This document shows positions 41,601 to 50,316 of a DNA stretch of 64,000 nt, piece after piece; positions within the stretch are counted from its first letter, which is position 1; every line of letters begins with the position of its first letter. The DNA is from Asterias amurensis (Eukaryota > Echinodermata > Asteroidea > Forcipulatida > Asteriidae). Both the position numbers and the translations under genes were made by a program. The notes under the pieces are model-generated. The model had not been told where the DNA came from. It was given only the letters and a program-made list of their open reading frames with translations, and searched no databases. Location: contig NC_092665.1 of NCBI RefSeq assembly GCF_032118995.1, positions 12,752,512-12,816,511 of the forward strand, given 5' to 3'.

Positions 41601-43697
41601 GGCATTTGTGTGTGTTTGTCAACACACCATTCTTGTTCTCTTTTACAGCCACAGACGAAGACGACCCAACCTATCCGGACACGGTGAGATACAAAGCCAT
41701 CTTCCGCCGCTCCAAAGGTCTGTTTGAGCTGGGGCAGTACTTCCGCTCCATGCAGGATATTGCAGAGTGTCAACTCAATCAGCCATCTGAGATGTTCAAG
41801 GCCCATCTGGATAAGGTGAGCAGGGCCCAATTTCATAGCGCTGCTTAGCGGCCGATTTTGTGCTTACTGTGCAAATTCAATTTACTGCGCTGCTAACCGT
41901 ATAGCGTATAGCACACGGAAAGGCGTGCTAACCTTATGGTGCTTACTGCATGAAAATAAACGACGTCACAATGCAAATCCATGTTGAAGGCTTATTATGG
42001 CATGGCTGCCTAATTTTTCTGCGACACTGTGAAATTCACTCGCACGTTACCAAAAAATACAGTGAGCATGAAAATTTGCGTACCGTTAAGCAGTGCCAAT
42101 TTCATGGCTCAGCTTACCACCAAGTTCTGCACTTACCATTGACATTGTCCGCTTACAGTGCAAGCGCCAAATTATAAAACCCAAACCATAACTTTGTACT
42201 ATTCCTGTCTGATGATGGAGTCGAACCAGGCTTTTTAAAGATAAAAGGCAGATACAGGAATCTCTGAGACAACCTTGGACTCATTTTCATAGAGGTGTTC
42301 AGGGAGAAAATATTGCTTCAACAATTGTCTGCGAAGCAGAAAAAGCGGAATACCAGTCATAAGTTGTACATGTAATATGGTAGTTTTGCAGGTAACCTTA
42401 TTATGGCATTGTTTGTGTACTTTTTTTGCTATTTTTTGTGCTTAAAGCCAGTGGACACTATTGGTAATTGTCAAAGACTAGTCTTCTCACTTGGTGTATC
42501 TCAACATATGCATAAAATAACAAACCTGTGGAAATTTGAGCGCGATCGGTCGTCAGAGTTGCGAGATAACTATGAAAGAAAAACACACCCTTGTCACAGG
42601 AAGTTGTGTGCTTTCAGATGCTTGATTTCGAGACCAAGTTCCGATTTCAATTTGTAAACTTGAGGTCTCGAAATCAAACCCGTGGAAAATTACTTCTTTC
42701 TCCAAAACTACGTCACTTCAGAGGGAGCCGTTTCTCACAGTGTTTTATACTATCAACCTCTCCCCATTACTCTTTACCAAGTAAGCTTTTATGCCAATAA
42801 TTATTTTGAGTAATTACCAATAGTGTCAACTGCCTTTAAAAGAACGTTAAAGAATTGGTAAGAAAAAAAAATCGCGAAGATCACAGATTTACATAAATAT
42901 TACACGGTCTAATCAGTATTCTCTCGTGACCAAGATGGCCGATCAATCTCAAACTTCTACAGGTTTGTCAGTTTATGCATATGGTGGATTACATAAAGTG
43001 CTTACACTGCCAGCAACTGTTTTGTTAGCAAAAACTAATTCTGTAATGTTCTTTTAAGCATGTGTATGAAATACCCCGCTAACTCCATTAACTTTTGTTT
43101 TGACAGGTGATGATCCGTTTCAGGGCTATGATGGGACCAGACCCGATGCCGCGATGCGACGAGTGCGTGCATTACAACGGAGCCAGGGTCAAACGCTGCG
43201 CTCACTGTATGGCCACGTACTGCTCAAAGAAATGCCAAGAAACCGCTTGGGTTAAACGCCACAAGGTGAGTGTGATAAGCGGGCTCATCAGGGTAGACTG
43301 GTTTTCAGCTGGAGGTCAAAGTTCACCATATTCTACAACGACAGATGTGTTCTGAAACGGTTTTTGGAGGAAAATGCCTGAAATTATATACATTTGGGAG
43401 ATCTTTTCACAAGGGGGATGCATTGCTTTTCAGTGGAAGGCCCAGGGGCCTTGTTTATTCTTTTTGGGGTACTACTTGTGTGTGGATTTTTTTAAGGAGG
43501 TGGGGGGGGGGGGTTACACCTCATATGCCCCTGATAGCTGTGGCTATGGATGTCGACTTGGCCACCAGAACTTGAGTTTTATGCACATTTTCTTGTTTTG
43601 TTTGTTTCTACTTTGCTAGATTAACTGCCAGGAGTATCAAGCTGAGATGGCGGCCAAGAAAGAAGGGACTAGACCCAAGCCTCAAGATCTAGACTAA
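29634..43697 (+). CDS. TPR-MYND protein, putative Hsp90/Hsp70 co-chaperone (complete, 15 exons)
   Basis: Exons: 29634-29957, 31928-31975, 32943-33047, 33571-33733, 34947-35296, 36571-36627, 37284-37440, 38168-38268, 38738-38905, 39198-39259, 39521-39736, 40809-40921, 41649-41815, 43107-43265, 43620-43697; 2268 nt, 755 residues, phase unbroken. Residues 10-42 hold C10, C11, H14, C30, C33 and C42, resembling the second half of a RING finger (GH...CPMC). Residues about 60-510 are mostly helical-looking with no family I can name. Residues 535-665 form three TPR units. By alignment to HOP TPR1 all five carboxylate-clamp residues are kept (K538, N542, N594, K637, R641), predicting binding of the EEVD tail of Hsp90/Hsp70. 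Residues 694-733 are a MYND zinc finger (C694, C697, C708, C711, C716, C720, H729, C733). There is no SET domain, so it is not a SMYD methyltransferase. The tail is basic. The gene model is firm; the function is inferred. Confidence 0.88.
30014..30446. mobile_element. Inverted-repeat-flanked insertion with a full-length SINE-2
   Basis: TCCAGTAACTGGGGCGCTGT at 30017-30036 is mirrored at about 30422-30441 (complement, one mismatch). Between them, on the minus strand, lies a complete tRNA-derived SINE: A box GCCGAGTGGTTAAGAGC, B box GGGTTCGAATCCC, GACACTTGTGTCCTTGAGC, and a tail ending AATGCGCTATATAAGAACTT and TTATTAT repeats (30080-30420). Confidence 0.65.
30625..30905. repeat. Imperfect tandem duplication in TPR-MYND intron 1
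   Basis: Two units of about 165-170 bp share TTATTTCATATCAAA, a GGTGGC(G/C)T run and ACTTTTCCAAAT. Confidence 0.5.
33893..33978 (+). pseudogene. Partial duplicate of TPR-MYND exon 4
   Basis: The last 80 or so bases of exon 4 and its donor recur about 240 bp downstream within a tandem duplication that includes intronic sequence (both carry GTGTTCTTTGCTCTCAA). The copy stays in frame (IKAIGTDYIHAVMAFVK) and ends AAG|GTAAGA. The original donor is AAGG|GTAAGA, so the copy is one base shorter and its phase differs. A third trace is seen near 34092. It has no strong acceptor of its own. Confidence 0.75.
34333..34907. mobile_element. MITE E copy split by a full-length MITE A
   Basis: A family E element (34333-34493, continuing at 34885 with CAGAGCTCATGAAATTTGGC) is interrupted by family A copy 5 at 34494-34884. 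TTAA is present on both sides, and removal of A plus one TTAA restores TGCTTAACAGAGCTC, the expected E sequence. Family A therefore moved after E, and TTAA is its target duplication. Confidence 0.78.
35300..35510 (-). mobile_element. SINE-3 copy after TPR-MYND exon 5
   Basis: It starts immediately after the exon 5 donor region and matches 41240-41460: TGCAATTCTAGAGCAGTGGC, AGACTACCTAGATTG, and a TAGCTAGAGTTGGTAC-like run. The strand is inferred from the tRNA-like head of the copy at 41240. Confidence 0.5.
35498..36050. repeat. 80-bp satellite block
   Basis: TCTATAAATGTGATGCGATC starts at 35621, 35701, 35781, 35861 (one change), 35941 and 36021 (one change): an exact 80-bp period with few substitutions. 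The unit is rich in AATC repeats. Confidence 0.92.
36895..37250. mobile_element. MITE family B, diverged copy
   Basis: Order of blocks matches family B (CACTTGGTGTAT, ATAACTAACTTGTGAA, AGAGGGAGCCGTTTCTCAC, ACCAATAGTGTCCAGTG), but the terminal TTAA sites are eroded. A separate fragment of the same family (CACAAGTTGTGTGCTTTCAG) lies at 37470-37506 in the intron after exon 7. Confidence 0.65.
40140..40770. repeat. Tandem repeat in TPR-MYND intron 11
   Basis: About five units of 122-126 bp. The run AGCTTTTGACACCCTCAG (or close) starts near 40189, 40315, 40440, 40562 and 40687, and each unit carries CTGATCTACTGCTGTTCAGT. Confidence 0.85.
41240..41460 (-). mobile_element. tRNA-derived SINE-3
   Basis: On the minus strand it reads GGCAGTCTAGTTGGTAAGAC (A box) and GGGTTCGAATCAC (B box), then a tail with AAGCACCGAGTATACAGTGC. 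The anticodon region does not fold as a tRNA. Confidence 0.6.
41824..42180. mobile_element. MITE family E-related element next to the exon 13 donor
   Basis: It starts GGGCCCAATTTCATAGCGCT, 8 bp after the exon 13 donor GT. It contains many GCTTAC/GTAAGC blocks and lacks a clean right terminus. Confidence 0.5.
42442..42839. mobile_element. MITE family B, copy 2
   Basis: Flanked by TTAA; ends TTAAAGCCAGTGGACACTAT and CAACTGCCTTTAA. About 398 bp, with the same internal blocks as 16474-16859. Confidence 0.75.
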
Positions 43698-44880
43698 GGA
43701 GCTCTACATGGTACCCTCACTCCTGGGTCTTCTAAGGACTTCTACATGGTACCCTCACTCCTGGGTCTTCTAAGGACTTCTTCATGGTACCCTCACTCTT
43801 GGGTCTTCTATGGACTTCTTCATGGTACCCTCACTCCTGGGTCTTCTATGGACTTCTACATGGTACCCTCATCCCTGGGTCTTCTAAGGACTTCTTCATG
43901 GTACCCTCATCCCTGGGTCTTCTAAGGACTTCTTCATGGTACCCTCACTCCTGGGTCTTCTATGGACTTCTACATGGTACCCTCATCCCTGGGTCTCCTA
44001 AGGACTTCTACATGGTACCCTCACTCCTGGGTCTTCTAAGGACTTCTTCATGGTACCCTCACTCCTTGGTCTTCTATGGACTTCTACATGGTACCCTCAT
44101 CCCTGGGTCTCCTAAGGACTTCTTCATGGTACCTTCACTCCTGGGTCTCCCAAGGACTTTCTTCTTCATGGTACCCTCATCCCTGGGTCTTCTAAGGACT
44201 TCTTCATGGTACCCTCACTCCTGGGTCTTCTATGGACTTCTACATGGTACCCTCATCCCTGGGTCTCCTAAGGACTTCTTCATGGTACCCTCACTTCTGG
44301 GTCTCCTTAGAACATCTTCATGTGACCCTCATCCCTGGGTTTCCTAAGGACTTCTTCATGGTACCCTCACTCCTGGGTCTCCTAAGGAATTCTTCATGGC
44401 ACCCTAACTCCTTGGTCTCCCTAAGGACATCTACATGGTACCCTCCCTCCTGGGTCTCCTAAGGACTTCTACGTGGTACCTTCAACCCTGGGTCTCCTAA
44501 TGAATTCTACATGGTACCCTCACTTCTGGGTCTCCTTAGAACATCTTCATGTGACCCTCATCCCTGGGTTTCCTAAGGACTTCTTCATGGTACCCTCACT
44601 CCTGGGTCTCCTTAGGACTTCTTCATGTCACCCTAGTTCCTTGGTCTCCTAAGGACATCTACATGGTACCCTCCCTCCTGGGTCTCCTAAGGACTTCTAC
44701 GTGGTACCTTCAACCCTGGGTCTCCTAATGAATTCTACATGGTACCCTCACTTCTGGGTCTCCTTAGAACATCTTCATGTGACCCTCATCCCTGGGTTTC
44801 CTAAGGACTTCTTCATGGTACCCTCACTCCTGGGTCTCCTAAGGAATTCTACATGGTACCCTCACTCCTGGGTCTCCTAA
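43694..44880 (+). repeat. 38-bp minisatellite beginning at the TPR-MYND stop codon
   Basis: About 31 units of 38 bp read CTTCATGGTACCCTCACTCC then TGGGTCTTCTAAGGACTT. The first unit overlaps the gene's TAA (ACTAAGGAGCTCTACATGG against the unit's CTAAGGACTTCTACATGG). Later units vary (CTCATCCC, TTAGAACATCTTCATGTGAC) and form a higher-order period of about 230 bp near 44290, 44520 and 44750. The open frames with MVPSLLGLL-like repeats are artefacts. Confidence 0.92.
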
Positions 44881-44882
44881 GC

Positions 44883-47800
44883 TTTGTACAGCAAAAATTG
44901 CTTAGTACACAAGGCTATATATAGCCATGTACATTTTCCAAGCAAAAATTGCTTAGTACACAAGGCCTTGTGAACCTTTTCAGCCAAAATTTGACAAGTT
45001 CACAAGGCTATAGCCTCGTACACTTTTTCAAGCAAAAATTGCTTAGTTCACCAGGCTATAGCCTTGTACACTTTTGCAAGCAAAAACTTGACCAGTTCAC
45101 AAGGCTATAGCCTTGTACCATTTTTCAAGCAAAAACTTGCTTAGTACACAAGGCTATAGCCTTGTACACTTTTGCAAGCAAAAATTTGACAAGTTCACAA
45201 GGCTATAGCCTTGTACACTTTTTCAAGCAAAAATTGCTTAGTACACAAGGCTATAGCCTTGTACACTTTTTCAAGCAAAAATTTGACAAGTTCACAAGGC
45301 TATAGCCTTGTACACTTTTTCAAGCAAAAAATTGCTTAGTACACAAGGCTATAGCCTTGTACACTTTTTCAAGCGAAAATTTGACAAGTTCACAAGGCTA
45401 TAGCCTTGTACACTTTTTCAAGCAAAAATTTTACAAGTTCACAAGGCCTTGTACACTTTTTCAAGCAAAAATTGCTTAGTACACAAGGCTATAGCCTTGT
45501 ACACTTTTGCAAGCAAAAACTTGACCAGTTCACAAGGCTATAGCCTTGTACACTTTTTCAAGCAAAAATTGCTTAGTACACAGGGCTATAGCCTTGTACA
45601 CTTTTTCAAGCAAAAAATTGACAAGTTCACAAGGCTATAGCCTTGTACACTTTTTCAAGCAAAAATTTGACAAGTTCACAAGGCTATAGCCTTGTACACT
45701 TTTTCAAGCAAAAATTTGACAAGTTCACCAGGCTATAGCCTTGTACACTTTTGCAAGCAAAAACTTGACCAGTTCACAAGGCTATAGCCTTGTACACTTT
45801 TTCAAGCAAAAATTGCTTAGTACACAAGGCTATAGCCTTGTAGACTTTTTCAAGCAAAAATTGCCTTGTACACCTTTTTAAGCAAAAATTTGACAAGTTC
45901 ACAAGGCTATAGCCTTGTACACTTTTTCAAGCAAAAATTTGACAAGTTCACAAGGCTGTAGCCTTGTACACCTTTTCAAGTTCACAAGGCTATAGCCTTG
46001 TACACTTTTTCAAGCAAAAATTTGACAAGTTCACAACCTTTTCAGCCAAAATTGTACAAGTTCACAAGGCTATAGCCTTGTACACTTTTGCAAGCAAAAA
46101 CTTGACCAGTTCACAAGGCTATAGCCTTGTACACTTTTTCAAGCAAAAGTTGCTTAGTTCACAAGGCTATAGCCTTGTACACTTTTTCAAGCAAAAATTG
46201 CTTAGTACGTAGCCTTGTACACTTTTGCAAGCAAAAACTTGACCAGTTCACAAGGCTATAGCCTTGTACACTTTTTCAAGCAAAAATTTGACAAGTTCAC
46301 AAGGCTATAGCCTTGTACACCTTTTCAAGCAAAAATTTGACAAGTTCACAAGGCTATAGCCTTGTACACTTTTTCAAGCAAAAATTTGACAAGTTCACAA
46401 GGCTATAGCCTTGTAGACTTTTTCAAGCAAAAATTGCTTAGTACACAACCTTTTCAGCCAAAATTTTACAAGTTCACAAGGCTATAGCCTTGTACACTTT
46501 TTCAAGCAAAAATTGCTTAGTACACAAGGCTATAGCCTTGTACACTTTTGCAAGCAAAAACTTGACCAGTTCACAAGGCTATAGCCTTGTACACTTTTTC
46601 AAGCAAAAATTTGACAAGTTCACAAGGCTGTAGCCTTGTACACCTTTTCAAGCAAAAATTTGACAAGTTCACAAGGCTATAGCCTTGTACACTTTTTCAA
46701 GCAAAAATTTGACAAGTTCACAAGGCTATAGCCTTGTAGACTTTTTCAAGCAAAAATTGCTTAGTACACAACCTTTTCAGCCAAAATTTTACAAGTTCAC
46801 AAGGCTATAGCCTTGTACACTTTTGCAAGCAAAAACTTGACCAGTTCACAAGGCTATAGCCTTGTACACTTTTTCAAGCAAAAATTGCTTAGTACACTTT
46901 TTCAAGCAAAAATTGCTTTGTACACTTTTTCAAGCAAAAATTTGACAAGTTCACAAGGCTATAGCCTTGTACCTTTTTTCAAGCAAAAATTTGACAAGTT
47001 CACAAGGCTATAGCCTTGTACACTTTTTCAAGCAAAAATTTGACAAGTTCACAAGGCTATAGCCTTGTACACTTTTTCACGCAAAAAATTGCCTTATACA
47101 CTTTTTCAAGCAAAAATTTGACAAGTTCACAAGGCTATAGCCTTGTACACTTTTTCAAGCAAAAATTTGACAAGTTCACAAGGCTATAGCCTTGTACACT
47201 TTTTCAAGCAAAAATTTGACAAGTTCACAAGGCTGTAGCCTTGTACACCTTTTCAAGTTCACAAGGCTATAGCCTTGTACACTTTTTCAAGCAAAAATTT
47301 GACAAGTTCACAACCTTTTCAGCCAAAATTGTACAAGTTCACAAGGCTATAGCCTTGTACACTTTTGCAAGCAAAAACTTGACCAGTTCACAAGGCTATA
47401 GCCTTGTACACTTTTTCAAGCAAAAGTTGCTTAGTTCACAAGGCTATAGCCTTGTACACTTTTTCAAGCAAAAATTGCTTAGTACGTAGCCTTGTACACT
47501 TTTGCAAGCAAAAACTTGACCAGTTCACAAGGCTATAGCCTTGTACACTTTTTCAAGCAAAAATTTGACAAGTTCACAAGGCTGTAGCCTTGTACACCTT
47601 TTCAAGCAAAAATTTGACAAGTTCACAAGGCTATAGCCTTGTACACTTTTTCAAGCAAAAATTTGACAAGTTCACAAGGCTATAGCCTTGTAGACTTTTT
47701 CAAGCAAAAATTGCTTAGTACACAACCTTTTCAGCCAAAATTTTACAAGTTCACAAGGCTATAGCCTTGTACACTTTTGCAAGCAAAAACTTGACCAGTT

Positions 47801-48815
47801 CACAAGGCTATAGCCTTGTACACTTTTTCAAGCAAAAATTGCTTAGTACACTTTTTCAAGCAAAAATTGCTTTGTACACTTTTTCAAGCAAAAATTTGAC
47901 AAGTTCACAAGGCTATAGCCTTGTACCTTTTTTCAAGCAAAAATTTGACAAGTTCACAAGGCTATAGCCTTGTACACTTTTTCAAGCAAAAATTTGACAA
48001 GTTCACAAGGCTATAGCCTTGTACACTTTTTCAAGCAAAAAATTGCCTTATACACTTTTTCAAGCAAAAATTTGACAAGTTCACAAGGCTATAGCCTTGT
48101 ACACTTTTTCAAGCAAAAATTTGACAAGTTCACAAGGCTATAGCCTTGTACACTTTTTCAAGCAAAAATTGCTTAGTACACAAGGCTATAGCCTTGTAGA
48201 CTTTTTCAAGCAAAAATTGCCTTGTACACCTTTTTAAGCAAAAATTTGACAAGTTCACAAGGCTATAGCCTTGTACACTTTTTCAAGCCAAAGTTGCTTA
48301 GTACACAAGGCTATAGCCTTGTAGACTTTTTCAAGCAAAAATTGCTTAGTACACAAGGCTATAGCCTTGTGAACCTTTTCAGACAAAATTTGACATGTTC
48401 ACAAGGCATATAGCCTTGTACACTTTTTCAAGCAAAAATTGCTTAGTACACAAGGCTTGTACACTTTTTCAACAAAAATTTGACAAGTTCACAAGGCAAT
48501 TACCCGGTAAGCCTTGTACACTTTTTCGAGCAAAAATTGCTTAGTACACGAGGCTATAATAGCCTTGTCGATTTTTCAAGCAAAAATTGCTCAGTACACA
48601 AGGCTATGACCTTGTGAACTTTTTCAGCCAAAATTGGACAAGTTCACAAGGCTATAGCCTTGTACACCTTTTCAAACAAAAATTGCTTAGTACGCCTTGT
48701 GAACTTGTACACTTGTTCAAGCAAAAATTGCTTAGTTCATAAGGCTATTATAGCCTTGTGAACTTGATTTTCAGGCAAAGTACACAAGGCTATTTACACT
48801 TTTCAGGCAAAAGTT
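44883..48815. repeat. 48-49-bp satellite with an 18-bp perfect palindrome
   Basis: About 80 units of two types alternate. Both contain ACAAGGCTATAGCCTTGT followed by ACACTTTTTCAAGCAAAAAT; then type I has TTGACAAGTTC and type II has TGCTTAGTAC. A block from about 45958 recurs at 47235 (offset 1277 bp, marked by the unique junction CTTAGTACGTAGCC at 46201 and 47478), and a nested duplication of about 323 bp lies at 46270-46830. Units decay toward the right end. Confidence 0.93.
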
Positions 48816-49240
48816 GATGTGCATTTAATGTAGTGGGACGAACAACGGTCCAATCTAATGACAAGGATTCATTTGGGCTTTTAAATTGTACTTTTGCTTG
48901 AAACTATTGTACTCTTGTTAGTAAAATTAAAATCAAGTAATAAAATTTACTTTATATTCTGTAGTTCTTTTCCTTGAATCTCAAATCAGGGAATCAAACA
49001 GTTTGTGTTAAACTTTAATGAACTGGTCTTTAACTATTGTACTATTGCAGGTAAGATTTAAATATTCTATCAAACTCAATAAATATTAAGTTCTGCCACT
49101 TGAACCTTAAATCATGGACATAAACAGGTTGCTTTAAAAAGCAGAAGAAATGCTCTAGAGACACTGGGTTTTTTTCAGGTATGAAAAAATATTAAATATT
49201 ATGTGTTTGTTTTACATGTAAGGTTAAAATAGGGTTTTTT

Positions 49241-49626
49241 TTAAAGACAGTGGACACTATTGATAATTGTCAAAGACTAGCCTTCACAATTGGTGTATCT
49301 CAACATATGCATAAAATAACAAACTTGTGTAAATTTGAGCTCAATCGGTCATCGAACTTGCGAGATAATAATGAAAGAAAAAACACCCTTGTCACACGAA
49401 GTTGTGTGCGTTTAGACGGTTGATTTCGAGACCTCGAGTTCTAAACCTGAGGTCTCGAAATCAAATTCGTGGAAAATTACTTCTTTCTCGAAAACTATGG
49501 CACTTCAGAGGGAACCGTTTCTCACAATGTTTTATACCATCAACCTCTCCTCATTACTCGTCACCAAGAAAGGTTTTATGCTAATAAATATTTTGAGTAA
49601 TTACCAATAGTGTCCACTGCCTTTAA
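49241..49626. mobile_element. MITE family B, copy 3
   Basis: TTAA on both sides; ends TTAAAGACAGTGGACACTAT and AGTGTCCACTGCCTTTAA. 386 bp, the same length as copy 1. Confidence 0.78.
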
Positions 49627-49960
49627 ATATATTTTTGTTTGTTTTACATACATGTTAACGGTTAAAATAGTTTTTTTTTTTTAGGAATATATATATTTGT
49701 TCATCATACAGGCCTGAATTATTTGAGGTTGATTCTTGCTGGGTGTTTCTTTTTTCCTGCTTCAAAATTTGTCGTTTCTAAACAAACTATTATGTATTTA
49801 TAACCTAAACTGGTTATGTTTAATTGTGCTTGTAAATATAGCTCAATAAAATTCGCAGTGAAAAAAAAAAAGCTGGATTGTTGTTTCGTTTAACATCCCG
49901 TGTAATTTTTGCAGGATTTTCTCAGAAACTCCTTTGAGCACGGCATTGTTTTGAAAGAAG

Positions 49961-50202
49961 TTAAAGGAACACGTTGCTTTGGATTTGGATCAGACGAGTT
50001 GGTCTATAAAAAGCGTTTGTAACCATTTGTTATGAAATGCATATGATTAGAAAGATGTTTTAAAAGTAGAATATAACTATCCACACAAGTATCACTCAAA
50101 ATTGCACGGTTTTCCTTTTTACGTCGCCAACTAACACGGTCTGCCATTTATACTGTGTTAGTTGACGATGTAAAAGGAAAACGGTGCAATTTTGAGGCAT
50201 TC
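49961..50202. mobile_element. MITE family A, 3'-truncated copy 6
   Basis: It starts TTAAAGGAACACGTTGC and contains the central foldback (AACTAACACGGTC and complement). The right arm is missing. Confidence 0.68.
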
Positions 50203-50316
50203 AGAGAAACATTGCTATGGTCATACAAAGAATATGAAGGAGGGGTGCACTTACACTGGTGATATCCGGCTCAAACCGGTTTGAACCAGCTGTGCACAAT
50301 TCAAGCTCACCATTGA

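Larger units (their letters stand above)
48816..50316. other. Convergent intergenic region between TPR-MYND and FTSJ1
   Basis: The first plus-strand AATAAA after the TPR-MYND stop that I found is at 48939-48944; another near 49854 is followed by a poly-A run. MITE B (49241-49626) and MITE A (49961 to about 50202) occupy much of the rest. No coding exon is seen. Confidence 0.45.

Noticed and set aside
43784-44347. 187-residue open frame over the 38-bp minisatellite
   Set aside because: Periodic artefact of the repeat lying just after the true stop codon of the TPR-MYND gene.
44883-48815. CRISPR array
   Set aside because: Repeats are contiguous with no unique spacers, and the surrounding genes are eukaryotic with introns.
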